A stretch of DNA of 61,614 nucleotides from contig JAGTXK010000142.1 of NCBI GenBank assembly GCA_019096195.1, forward strand, positions 1 to 61,614. Direction: 5' to 3'. The DNA is from Boletus sp. NGJ. Lineage: Eukaryota > Basidiomycota > Agaricomycetes > Boletales > Boletaceae. A program made the position numbers and the translations under genes. How positions within the stretch are numbered: the stretch's first letter is position 1; each line of letters opens with the position of its first letter. Under the pieces are notes generated by a model. The model was not told the DNA's origin. It made no database searches and saw only the letters and a list, made by a program, of their open reading frames with translations. Below, in pieces: positions 33,890 to 44,820 of the stretch.

Positions 33890-35055
33890 GGGGAACATTC
33901 TGGGGTGATGTTTCTTATAGTTGAGTAGAGCGGACTTGGCATGTTTCAGATCCCGTTCAAGGATCCAGGAGTCTTCTTCTGCAGAGTATCCCTTCTATCG
34001 GATCAGAAAGGAGCAGCGAGATGGGGAGCCGCAATGTCATAGGATCTTATCAATTTTATATTCCTCTTCACCGGCTATCAGGTCAGGCAGTGGTTTGATG
34101 AAGTGTTTGCTGTACGTGGCATTTTCGTGGCATGGGGAGAGAAGTGAGGCATGGAAGACCGGGTGGATCTTCCACGTGGTCGGGAGGCGGAGTTTATAGA
34201 TGATTGGGGACAGGACATGTGTGATGGTAAAGGGACCTTCTCGCTTTGGTGTGAACTTCAGGTCTGTGACAGAGCATTTCAGGTTTCTGGCTTCTAGCCA
34301 AACCTGATTGCCTTTCTTGAACAGGGTGAAGTAACGACGAGTGCGAGAGGTCATGACTTGTTGTGTGAGCTCGTGGACTGCTAAGGCTTCATCCCTTGCA
34401 GCGGAAAGCTTCTGGATACGTTCCTCCAGAGCAGAGACTGTGGAGTCGGGGACAACCGATGGAAGGGTACAGGGTTTATATCCCATGAGGAGGAAAAATG
34501 GGAATTGACTGGTGACAGAGTGGGGTCTGTGGTTGTGGGTGAATTCGGCGTGAGAGATCTTCTCGGCCCAAGTAGTGGGTTCACTGCCACAGAAGATCCG
34601 GAGGTAGGTTTCAATTTCCTAATTGACCCATTCTATTTCTCCGTCAGATTGGGGATGATAAGCAGTGGAGAGGGAGAGGTCATATTTCAGGAGTTTTCCG
34701 AGTTCCTTGGCAAAGGCTGAGGTGAACTGGGGTCCTTGATTAGAGATGATCTTATCATAGAGGCCAAAGCGGAGGTATACTTTGTGGAAAAAGAGGGTCG
34801 CGATCCCTTCTGCGGTCACTGATTTCTTCATAGGGCAGAGAATTACCCCCTTCGTAAGCCCATGGTCGACCACGACCAACAGGGAATCAAAGCTGGAGGA
34901 TGGGGGTAAGTCGGTGATGAGGTCACAGGACACCTGGCAGAAAGGGAGTGAGGCAGTGGAACAGATGGGGTTCAAGGGGGGTACTGTGGGATGGGTGTTT
35001 GCCTTATTCTGTTGGTGGAGAAATTCTTGGAGGCCAGGGAGTTGATTGCAGCTGT
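33890..35055 (-). pseudogene. pol: Ty3/gypsy integrase core and chromodomain (displaced pol 3' part)
   Basis: Minus strand. It begins near LPGLQEFLHQQNKANTHPT at about 35030, at the end of the integrase zinc domain. The catalytic core has CDLITDLPPSSSFD (first Asp present). ISNQGPQF replaces the usual S-D-x-G-P-Q-F (second Asp is Asn), and HPQSDGEIEWVN retains the Glu. After a stop near 34620, the 34486-34037 frame has the GPFTITHVLSP and HPVFHASLLSP segments of the C-terminal domain. The RKGYS/W part of a chromodomain follows (KGYSAEEDSWILERDLKHAK near 33960). Chromodomains guide chromovirus integration to marked chromatin. It complements the + half ending at 27125. Confidence 0.88.
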
Positions 35056-35199
35056 GTCAGGTGTCAGAATCCGCACATGTGGAGATATGGTGTTGACAAT
35101 GGATGTAGGTGTCATAGGGGGACTTTGCTTCAGCAGGGAACCAGCTTGGATGATTTGCCTGCTTGGAGGCCAGCTTGGCTGTTGTTACTGGTTGTACCA

Positions 35200-35396
35200 A
35201 GACCACCTACTGTCCTTGAGGTGAACTGCATAACAATGAGTATTGGACTTGAAACAAGAGAAAAAAAATACTGCGTCATCCAGGAGAAGACTACTGGTTG
35301 TACTGAACCTGCCTACAGATCTCAAGGTGAACTTTACAACCAAAGTTAGTATCACAGTCGAAACAAGAAAAAAAAATTACTGTATCATCTGAGAGA
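35200..35396 (+). repeat. Imperfect direct duplication of about 100 bp
   Basis: The segment starting GGTTGTACCAAGACC near 35190 and the one starting GGTTGTACTGAACC near 35295 share GGTGAACT, AGTAT, GAAACAAGA and an A-rich run of eight to nine, then TACTG.GTCATC. Both contain AAAAAAAA tracts. Confidence 0.65.
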
Positions 35397-35958
35397 AGGG
35401 CTTTTTGAACTCTGGTTGTAGTTGGCTTTGCAACATGTTCAGCTACATTAGCTGTAGTTGGCTTGGCAGCCTGTTCAGCCACCTTGGTGGCTTGCTCGTG
35501 CTGTATGTTGGCTGTAGTCAGCTTGGCAGCCTGCTCAGCTGCCTTGGTGGCTTGCTCGCACTGACATGCCAACTTTTGCGACATGTGGGGCCTTTTCGTG
35601 TGCTTGCACTTCTGAAACCCTTCTTTGATTCTGTCACTCCTCTGTAAATTGATGTAAGTATCATAATTAATGCCTGAGATGACACGTACCTATCAATGCT
35701 TGCACCTTCTCACTTAGCCGACGGACACGACCACTGTGTGAGGTTTCTTTCTGCTGAGACACTGTTGGTGGGTTCCAAGAGAAACAGAATTTTTTCAGCT
35801 TGCACCCAGCCTGGATTAAATAAGTCACGAATTGAGTAGGTCATGATTGGGTGATCATGCGACAAGGGCCACACCACACTATGCCATAACGATCCATCTT
35901 GCTTTTCTCCACTCATTTTTTTCAAGGGTGATGCCTTGGCTTGCACACAATTGTGCAT
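35291..35958 (-). pseudogene. Hypothetical protein with AEQAAK repeats
   Basis: Minus strand. A first exon-like frame at 35958-35710 contains MSGEKQDGSLWHSVVWPLSH. After a probable intron the frame at 35584-35291 gives three repeats of the type EQATK-AAEQAAK-TTAN, an alanine-rich helical or coiled-coil segment of about 17 residues per unit. The Plavaka gene starts on the other strand and overlaps its 5' end. No family is recognised. Confidence 0.4.
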
Positions 35959-38900
35959 TCAATCATCTCTGTGGCCATTGTGGCCAAGCATTCCCTTCTG
36001 CAGGGGGGCTGCGAAGGCATGTCGCACACTTGCCCCACTGTCATGCAGCTGCACTGTGTGAGGCAGCAAGACCTCAGCCGTTAGCAGAAGATCCAAACCA
36101 CAGACATGCCGCTATGTCACCTGAATATGAGGACTCACTGGACTATGCACCTGGCAGTGCATATGAGCCCCAGCCTCAGGTGGAAGGAGGCTTTGACGAG
36201 CCCCAGCTAGGTAATGAGGAACTAGACGAAGACGCGCAGGAAGACTCTGAAATTCCTAGATATGTATGTGAGTTTGATGAAGAACTGGCAGCCAAAGTTA
36301 TCAGATCAGGCAAAATAGTATTTGAAAACTTGAAGGACTTACAGGAAGAATCAGGGCACAGTCCATATACTCCATTTGCTGATCAGAAAGAATGGGAGCT
36401 AGCAGAATGGCTCATTAGAAATGTGCATCAGTGCGGCATGGACGAGTTCCTGAAGTTAATGATAGTAAGCACGGCACATTAATATTGAAAGAACTAGGTG
36501 CTTACCTTACTGTAAATTTCCAAAGACCCAGATGTGGACTCAACCGAGTTACCAAAGTAAATATACCTTTATGAAAATGATCAATGAGCTCCTAATAGGA
36601 CCAGAATGGAAATGTGAACTTGTGCAAGTCCATGGGGACTTGGATGTTCAAAATGAGGCAGATAGTGGGAATGATGTTGAAGAGCTCGAGCTCTGGCTGT
36701 GCAATCCTGTTGCCTGTGTGCGCGAGTTGATTGGCAATCCAGCATTTCGAATGGAGCTAGCATATGCACCAGAGAAAGTATTTGCTGACATCAAGGGTCA
36801 AACTCGGCAGTACGACGAAATGTGGACAGGTGACTGGTGGTGGGAGACTCAGGTGAGTTCACATATTGAGGGAATAATATATACGCACCTAAATATATAT
36901 ATATAGCAATGTTTGCCTCAAGGCACAACCATATTGCCTGTGATCATTGCATCTGACAAGGCCAAGCTGACAAGGTTCCGAGGCAACAAGAGTGCATGGC
37001 CAGTATATCTTAGTATTGGAAACATCTTCAATGACAGCCCAATCAGCAGGGCTCTGTTTTGCTGGGTTACCTGCCAGTATCGAAATTGAAATCATTTGAG
37101 GATAACTCGGTGGCCGGCTACCATCTATTTCACTACTGCATGAAGCGCATCTTGCAGCCTCTGGTAGCTGCTGGTTGAGACGGCGTTGAGATGGTGTGTG
37201 CTGATGGACGAAAACGACAAGTCTTTCCAATTCTTGTAGCATTTATTGGTGACCATCCAGATCAATGCCTTGTGGCTGGCTGTCCTGAAAACCGCTGCCC
37301 CAAGTGCCGAGTCCCTGCTGACCAACGAGGCGCAAACCTCCAATTTCCGCTCCGCAACCAAGAGTAAATGACATGTGCACTCCATGCCCAAGCTACTGGT
37401 CAATACCCACCCGAGTTCATTGCAGATAGTCTTCACCCCATTTTCTCACCTTTCTGGGCTGACCTGCCCTACACCAACATCTTTTGCTGCATCTCGTTGG
37501 ACATTCTACACCAGCTCCATCATGGAGTCTTCAAGGATCATCTCAAAAAATGGTGCTCTGATATTGCAGGCAAGAAGAACTTCAATGCGCAATTCCGCAC
37601 CCTCCCCCTCTATCCTGGGCTGCGGCATTATAAGGATGGCATCTCTAAAGTTAAACAGTGGACAGGCACTGATCATAAACAACTCCAGCGCATGTTTGTA
37701 GGTGCCCTGGTTGGTATGACACCCCATCACAAGGTTATCAAAGCTGCACAGACATTATTGGATTTCATTTACCTTGCACAATATTAATCTCACACTGACG
37801 ACACACTTCTGATCTTACAGAATGCTCTAGATGAGTTCCATACTCTCAAACATATTTTCATTGAGCTACAATGCCATGAACACTTCAATATTCCAAAGGT
37901 TCACTCATTGATGCACTATGTTGACATGATCAGATGATTAGGGAATGTTAGTCTTTTAATCTAGTACATCGACTCAATCGGGTGGTTAGGTAGCCTTGAT
38001 GGGCTCAACACTGAGCATTCTGAGCGACTACACATTGACTATGCCAAGAAAGCATATGCTGCCAGCAACCATAGGGACTACACTATCCAAATGACCAAGT
38101 GGCTCCAGCATCAAGAGGCGATCTTGTGATTCAAAGCATACATAGCTTGGTACCATGGTAATGCAACAGACAGCAATGCCAACAGGGCAGCCTCTGTTCA
38201 TGACAGGAGCGATACTGATTCAGAGCAGCCAACTGCCAACACTTCAAACACACTTCCTGGCAGTATACGATATTGTATCACCTGTCAGCCTCCTTTTCCC
38301 AAAAAAACAGTTCGTTATTTGGCTCAGTACCATGGCGCCGTCAACTTTATTGAAGCTCTTCAAGAGTTCCTCCACAAGTTACCCTATGATCATCAATACT
38401 TTCAACCAAGCATCAATGACAGGTTCAACTGTTTCAGCAATGTTGTAATTGCACTATGGCATATTGAGCATGCATCCAATGACAACACCACAAGGCTCTG
38501 CTCTCAACCCAAACATTCACATGGCCCCCAGATGGCCCCCATGCCTGCACAGTTTGATACTGTACTCATCCGAGTTGATGGAGAAGCACAGCAGCACGGT
38601 GGGCTTCATGGTACACCTACTATTCATACTAATACATGCCTTCAAGTTATGTAAACATAATGACGCAGGTCTTCATGTCACCCAAGCGCACGTTATATTC
38701 AAGCTCCCACCCCATCTTGGGAATTATCCCAAACCCCTTGTTTATATACACTGGTTCAAGCCATTGTGCCACTTGGATGACAACATCAACATGTTCTACA
38801 TCTCTCATTCAACCTGAAACAGACGGCCTAATGCAGCAGTTGTCCCAGTCTCCCATCTTGTTCAGCCATGCCATCTAATTCCTAGGTTTCCAAATGGGGC

Positions 38901-39034
38901 CGTCAATTGGCTCTGGGATCATACCAAGATAATCTCCTTGGCTGACACCTTCTATTTGAATAGGTACATCGATTCTCGTACATTTGAACTATATAGAGTT
39001 CACCAACAATATGATGGGTTGGATCATGATGCTT
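35931..39034 (+). pseudogene. Plavaka-type (CACTA-like) transposase pseudogene
   Basis: The ATG at 35931 begins MPWLAHNCAFNHLCGHC, a C2H2-like zinc finger (CGHCGQAFPSAGGLRRH). An acidic region and a conserved segment ending at a GTAAGC donor (36465) follow; the acceptor AG is at 36530-36531. The next exon carries YQSKYTFMKMINELLIGPEW and WTGDWWWETQ, then CLPQGTTILPVIIASDKAKL and AWPVYLSIGNI. After frameshifts come [36 protein letters not shown] and ENRCPKCRVP. Downstream are DILHQLHHGVFKDHLKKWC and LPLYPGLRHYKDGISKVKQW, and finally FYLNRYIDSRTFELYRVHQQ, ending at a stop near 39034. Stops include TGA at 37176. The order matches Plavaka transposases of agaricomycetes. Terminal inverted repeats were not identified with confidence. 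Confidence 0.85.
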
Positions 39035-39745
39035 AGTTGCTTCGTCCCTTTACTTGTGTGGCGAAGGGTGAGTGGTGGGAGGTTGGGAGGTAAGTAACCA
39101 CCAACTGGTGAGCTATCCAATACTAATACTTCAAAACAGTATCAACCACATGATTGGTGATGATCGCTTCCTTGGATGTCAACATTCAGTCCCCACATGA
39201 ATTACTCCATCAGAAGTGGGATTGACATTGAGTTCCCATGCGAGTGTACACTTCTTCATCAGGTCTCAGCCATAAGGACACTGTAGTCCGAGTAGCACGG
39301 CAGGGCCCAATGTCACTATGGTAGTCAATTTAGTAATGCATGGTTCTCCCGACACTACATATACCAGTCGAATAATTGAAAGTACTACTGTAGTCTACTT
39401 CGTCAACAGTAGTCATAAGTTAACAACAGAGTACTACATTGGCAACTGTATAATGCTATGTGCTACAGCCATTGCCTTTTTTTCCTGATGAATATGAGAT
39501 CAAGATGACCCGGGGTCACATGTCCTCGCTATTTGCATGTAAACATCATCATGACGGTAGCAAATCACAGGTGAGCAACTTGGGAACTGGCCTCCTCTCA
39601 CACCATTCTCTACGAGGGCGATTTCGCCGTCTGACTGAGACGTGCTTGAACGTCGTCAACACCATTCTACTGCTGCAAGTTGCCTCTGTTCTGGGAATAA
39701 CCTCGGTCGGGTATTTCCCGGTAGTGCCCACACCCAACATCTGCC
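39035..39745. other. Spacer with ACTAC/GTAGT-rich stretch
   Basis: The 39270-39460 region is rich in GTAGT and ACTAC motifs able to pair with one another. It may hold the right end of the Plavaka element, but no left partner was found. From about 39480 the base composition becomes CpG-richer, marking the start of a less decayed block. A possible upstream exon is at 39488-39745; no domain is recognised. Confidence 0.45.
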
Positions 39746-40654
39746 ATGGTTATCCTCGACGAAAAGTGTATGATCCCTCCTCCGCCCTACGTTCAAGCGG
39801 CTTCGGTTGCCCCACCCCCATTTCCTGGGAATCGGTCCCACCAGAGCCTAGCCACATTGGCCCCGCATCTGCTCCTCAAGATCGTATACACGACATTTCC
39901 CTGGGCACCTAGGATAGATGAGAGTCGGCCTGAGCGCCAGCGCAAGACACTGTATTGGTTATCGCACCAACTCCGTTTGGTGAACAGGTCGTTTTACATT
40001 GGTAATCATACCACCCATCACATAGATGACCAGGATCTGACATACCCTGTAGCTTGCATGCATGTGCTGCGCTCTATTTATCTGCCCGCATATGAGTCCC
40101 TTATCCGCGTTCCATACACGTCCGACCCGTTTCCTCTCTCCACTTCAACCTCGTCCTCTGTTGGTCCTGTGGAGACAATGCAACGCGAGACACAAGTCCT
40201 CGATCTCTTCATTGCACTCAAAGTGCGTGAGGACGTGATGATGGATGACACCGAACTGCACCTTGAGCGCGAAGAGTCATTCAAGGACCTCTTTGATCTC
40301 ATGCAGCCACGCAGCCGTCTGGAAGACCTGGTGCGCTATTATGGTCTCCGTGAGGGGGTGGTGCACACCAATCCACCTGGCGTCTCCTCTTCGTCGGCTG
40401 GTTCCGGGTCCCACCTTGGCAACAATACTAGCTCAAGCAGTTCTGCAAATTACTGTAGCGGGGTCACCAGACCCGCTCCCCTCCCGTTCTCTATGCTGTC
40501 CATATCGTTTTCTCCTAGGAAGGTCGGCCTTGTATCAACCACGACAAGCAGAAAGCGGACGATCTTGGAAGTCACGAGGACAAGGGACGAGAAGTTGGAG
40601 GTTGCCGCCAAGAAACTTGTGAAACAGCTCAAAGTTTGGCTGAGCGACACGTAG
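39746..40654 (+). CDS. Conserved agaricomycete hypothetical protein
   Basis: A 302-codon frame without stops. One 51-bp segment, 40002-40052, has GT..AG borders and is in frame (17 codons, GNHTTHH...), so the mature protein is predicted at about 285 residues joining FYI to ACMHVLRS. The N-terminus is proline-rich (IPPPPYVQ, APPPFPGNRSH). The middle is hydrophobic helical (LATLAPHLLLKIVYTTF), and a conserved block follows (QRETQVLDLFIALKVREDV, DLFDLMQPRSRLEDLVRYYG). After a Ser/Gly-rich linker the C-terminus is SFSPRKVGLV ... TRDEKLEVAAKKLVKQLKVW. I recall similar proteins as single-copy and uncharacterised in agaricomycetes. There is no catalytic motif or signal peptide. CpG-rich codon use unlike neighbouring repeats suggests a resident gene. 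Confidence 0.8.
   Translation: MVILDEKCMIPPPPYVQAASVAPPPFPGNRSHQSLATLAPHLLLKIVYTTFPWAPRIDESRPERQRKTLYWLSHQLRLVNRSFYIGNHTTHHIDDQDLTYPVACMHVLRSIYLPAYESLIRVPYTSDPFPLSTSTSSSVGPVETMQRETQVLDLFIALKVREDVMMDDTELHLEREESFKDLFDLMQPRSRLEDLVRYYGLREGVVHTNPPGVSSSSAGSGSHLGNNTSSSSSANYCSGVTRPAPLPFSMLSISFSPRKVGLVSTTTSRKRTILEVTRTRDEKLEVAAKKLVKQLKVWLSDT
40002..40052 (+). other. Predicted 51-bp intron, in-frame
   Basis: Donor GTAATC and acceptor CCTGTAG. Removal keeps the frame and joins codon ATT-G to CT-TGC (Ile-Ala-Cys). Because it is a multiple of three with no stop, it would also be read through if retained. Confidence 0.75.
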
Positions 40655-41519
40655 TGTCATGCAGATGCACTTGTATGAGGATAGTCATGATGGGGCACAG
40701 AAGTGTGAAGGATATTGATGCAGATCAAGCAGAGAGTAAGGAAGGTTACGCCTCTTTGTATCGTACCACATTTTTATATACTATACCTTATAGCCCTTTT
40801 TCATGGCTATTGTAAACCATGCTAGCCGAGGGTACGAGGGACAACAATGCAAGCCAACGTTCTCACTATGTCGAACAAGAGATCAACCCTTTTACACCAA
40901 CCTGCCATGGTTGTGCGTGTACTATGCGTGCAGAGGTCCCACATGCTATTAGCAGAGGTGCGAACAGGAGCAGCAGAAGCTCGGGGGACATGAGAATCAC
41001 CGTTACGAGGGAACCTGAGACAAAGCGACGAATACTGAGGCTCAGGAGGGCACACAGCAAGAGGTATTGCCAGCCAACACTCTGGAGGTAAGTGTCTTTC
41101 TACCGGACGGCGGCTGCTCGTCGCTCGACAACCTAATTACCTTGTAGCACCCTCGTGGGTGTGGGAGAGAGTTTTTGAAACGTGGGTCCAAAGATTATTT
41201 GCGTATCCGAATAAATGTCTCGTTTGCCGAGGTGGAATGCGAGACGAACTCCGTGACATCGACAACCGCATGGCAGAAGAAACAGGTAATAATGCGACTG
41301 ACTTGTTATTCTGAGCAGCCGATCAGTCACATTGTCGAGCGCCTTCAACTCTTGAACGGACATCTCAACGGGGTGCAGGATGTAGAATTAATTATGAGTG
41401 CCACATTTTCTGCCTTTGCGCAGAATACGGCGAATTGGACAAATGCGGATTGTAAACTTGTGGTGGATAGAGTCTCGTAGCGTAGACACGACAAGCATAC
41501 GCAGACGTTGACTGATTAT
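40655..41519. other. Intergenic, CpG-richer sequence
   Basis: No firm gene. Short frames on both strands (e.g. 40819-41091 and 41175-41480) lack recognisable domains. Upstream exons of the WD40 gene could lie here: GAGCGCCTTCAACTC near 41338 is in an open frame ending at 41480. Confidence 0.4.
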
Positions 41520-41770
41520 CTGGGTAGTGGGGATCCTAACAAGAATGAGCGCCAAAGACACGAGGCAGTGTGCGAACAGACCACATTGAGAACAAGGAAA
41601 CGTGTTTATGGAGTATATTTGCGTACCACGAATAAACCAAAACACGTTGTTCTTCCACTCTTCGAAGCCGACAACTGTGTACTATTCGTGAGGATGTCGT
41701 CGACGAACACCGGTGGGTAGCAGCTCCGAGGTGTGATTGAGCAATGCTAACCATTTAGTAAGACCAAACA

Positions 41771-42740
41771 ATGGTCCTTGAGACAGGTCGCTCTGACTAC
41801 TATGTATGGGCGGTTGCGTTCCACCCTGACGGAGAGCATCTTTTAGGCGGGAGTGACAATGGGATTCAACGATGGCGACTTTCAGATGGTCAACAGGTCA
41901 CAAAGCAAACAGGAATGACGGTGTTCGCCATTTCTGTGTCGAGGGATGGCAAGTGGATAGTTTGTGGGACTAGGGTGGGGGCAAGTGTGTGGGACGGAGA
42001 GATGTGTGAAAAGGTCACCGACGTGGAGAGTGGAAACACGGTGTGGGCAGTGGACATCTCCCCAGATTCGACTCAATTTGCCACTGGGACTTACAAAAAT
42101 GCGAGCATTTGGAGCATCCAGACGGGAGAGCGACTCGTTGGCCCACTCAAGCATGACAATATTATCACTGGAGTCAAGTTCTCCCCGAATGGCGAGCACA
42201 TCGCCACTGCACACTTCGGTCGCTCCATCCGCATTTTCGACAGTCGCAACGGCGACGAGCTCATCACCATCGACACAACCACACCCAAATTCGGTCCAGC
42301 CACTCCGCTGGCGTGGTCAAGCGACGGTCAACAAATCTTTGCCATATCCAATGACGACAAAATCAAGTCTTTTGACGTGTCGACTGGGTCCCAGCTCGCC
42401 GAATTGCAAATTCCTGGTGGTGTCGCCTCTCTCGCTCTCGCCTCGAATGGCAAATTCATTGCCACCTTTGAAAGGCGTTCGATTTCGTTCGTAGACACGT
42501 CGACACTCTCACGGACCGGTCCTGTCATCAAGGATAGTGAACAGATACGGTCAATCGCCATCTCTCGGGACAGCAGCTATCTCGCGACTGGGCGACACGA
42601 CGGGAAAATTGTCATTCGTCACCTCAACAGTGTGCTCGCAGACTCATACGGTCCTTTTAATGTAAGTATTTGTGCTTTCTTGGCCCTTGCATGTCGAATA
42701 AGCTGGTATTCTGCCTCTCACATTGACAAACTACTTAGGT
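41771..42740 (+). CDS. WD40-repeat protein, copy C
   Basis: An open frame of 403 codons (to 42982) without stops. It includes an intron at about 42661-42738 (donor GTAAGT, acceptor CTACTTAG), so the continuous reading past 42661 is not the protein. About six to seven blade units are visible: FHPDGEHLLGGSDNGIQRW, ISVSRDGKWIVCGTR, VDISPDSTQFATGTYKNASI, VKFSPNGEHIATAHFGRSI, WSSDGQQIFAISNDDKIKSF, LALASNGKFIATFERRSI and IAISRDSSYLATGRHDGKI. This makes one seven-bladed propeller, probably a protein-interaction module. The N-terminal part may be missing: a stop (TAG at 41718) lies in the upstream sequence that aligns with coding-like sequence. It may be the C-terminal half of a larger NLR- or WD40-type protein; no NTPase motif is seen in the window. 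Confidence 0.75.
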
Positions 42741-43009
42741 ATCAACTCGCGAGGACGAGCGGCCTTCGATATCTGGCAGCCATAACAGCAAAGTACATGA
42801 CTCCACCCCGGTCGGATTTTGTCATATTCCCGCCACCAAACAGTTTCGCTGACTTCGTCATCAGAAAGATCCTGGGAAGCCCAGTCACCTCGAGTCCGAT
42901 GGCGACAGCGAAGCCGGCGATGGTGATCTCCTCGAAGTACGAGTTTATTCGTTTCCCGTTTCGAAGCGCGTTCTCACGATAGCATAGGCCGAGGTAAGGT
43001 CGGGCACGC

Positions 43010-43455
43010 CTGTTGATGAGTTCAACTATGGCGAGGCTGGTGATCATTCTCTTGATTCCGTGTCGACGCTGCCGGAGGCTCCATCGCCAGCCTCTCCTTC
43101 CGATCATCATGAAGACGAGGCACCACCACTAGGCTCATCCTGTGTTATATCACAGTCATCAGTGTACCGGCCAGTGGCCTCCCCCGGAAAGGCACGTCTT
43201 GAGGAAAGTGTCGAGTCATCCAAAGGTACCATATTGGTCAAGAGGTGGTTCCAGACGAGGTTCGGAAAGGGTAACAAGGACTCGGTGTCACACAATCTCA
43301 ATCAACTTTCCGGAAAGTCACGCGAGCCTGCCGATCGTACAGTTCCTTCCCACTCCCCACCGAGAGTGGATGACAGGCAAGAGGGTCCTTCACTGATGGC
43401 TGTGAGTGCTTTTTTCTCAAGGACAATTGAATGCACTGTGTCGAACACATCTTAG
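43010..43455 (+). CDS. WD40-gene acidic tail exon, copy C
   Basis: Open frame with STLPEAPSPASPSDHHEDEA and VDDRQEGPSLMA, low complexity and acidic. It is shared by copies A and B at the same distance behind the WD40 exon and probably ends at a donor (GTGAGT at 43403). It is likely disordered; no domain. Confidence 0.5.
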
Positions 43456-44820
43456 CCGGCGAGGAACAAAATCGTTAAATGGCGAACGGTTCGTTGTTCC
43501 TCGGATTTGTAGTATGCAGTGACTCATCACATGTTACAGACTACTTCGCGCGGCAAGACCACTACTCGCAAACATACGATCGAAGGCGCTTCTCGTAGTG
43601 GACGAGATGCTGCAGACGCAAGGGAAGCCGACCTGGTGCGTCTCTTTCCAGTGATGCTTGTCACATCAGCTCATGTCCCGTCAGACCCAACAAGCCACCA
43701 ATCCGTCTGAACCCTCGCCCGCGGGTGTCCGTGTAACGGTGCGCTTTACTTTCCTCTCACCTGCATTGTTAGACTCACAGTAGATCAGCATCAGGAGGAA
43801 TCAGGCTATGGGACCCTCTCGATCAGATATCCCATGTGGTTGTTGTGTTGTTGCTCAGGTACACATGACAGGACAGATTGATCGAAATGTAATGTAATGT
43901 TTGAATGCATGACATGTACAGTAGATGCCACACTGTACCGCGAGTCAGTGGAACATCCACCATACAGTCTGTTGGGTTCGTGTATCTCGCGGTACTATCA
44001 GTGCGAGTCGTGATAAACCTATCCTGGTGAAGATGGCTTTGGTAGTAGATCATCGAGCATACTTGTCCCGAGACCATCCTCCCAACCTCATCACACACAT
44101 GAACCTGACTGCACCCCGTACTCTCAAACGACTGCGCAAATACCTTACATTCCTTATTTGTAGAAAGAAATAATGACGGGTGTGCAGTACCAGAAAATGA
44201 TCAAAATTGAAAAATGTAGGAGATCATTGTCGTAAAACCTAATGCAAATCGAGAACAGGAGAAAGTCGAGGGGAAAGAAACAGGAGTGTATGATGGAGCC
44301 AAATGAACGAGACAGCATCCAAGAACAATGCTACAAATACACCAGTCATGATGCGAGTCGGCAAGGAAAAGAGAACACCACAAAAATAAGAGGGAAAGGA
44401 ACGAGGAAGCAAGACAGATCGATGAAAAAAGGGTGTGAGAATAGTGCTGCGAGAGATCAGGGAAAATAGTGACTGTGATTGCGGTGAGCGTCGTAGCGAC
44501 AAAAATGTACCGTGATAGTGCAGCGTCGATCCACGAATATCAGGATGCAGAGACGAGGTGGGATCTGCGTAGGGTGGAGATAAGACATTACCAGCTACGC
44601 GTCCGTCACGGCTTTACACTTCTCAAACGACTGGGTGATCGAGTGCTGCATCAGTAAAATTACATGTGTCTTAATCTGGCTTATTTTAGCTAATTCTGCT
44701 TGTCAAATTGCAAAATATATTCAATACCATGATCATGTGTTCCAGAACATCAGAAACATCAACTACAATCAAACTATTTTACTTTTCAACAAAATGAAGC
44801 TTAGAATTTGTTTCTGTGTC
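43456..44820. other. Downstream part of WD40 copy C and spacer
   Basis: Sequence to 44648 is shared with copy A and may hold a further small 3' exon near 43540-43710. From 44649 to 44820 it is AT-rich with no gene; the hAT element begins at about 44821. Confidence 0.45.

Larger units (their letters stand above)
41520..44648 (+). repeat. WD40-gene segmental duplication, copy C (least decayed)
   Basis: It contains the full extent shared with copy A (131-2718) and copy B (3055-5418), with many more CpG dinucleotides than either. Upstream coding-like sequence near 41600-41760 is also shared with copy B. It ends near 44648 with CTGGGTGATCGAGTGCTG, as copy A ends near 2718. Confidence 0.85.

Noticed and set aside
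41771-42982. Single 403-residue protein taken at face value
   Set aside because: The stretch after 42661 reads through a clear GTAAGT...CTACTTAG intron shared by all three copies, so the last residues are not coding in that frame.
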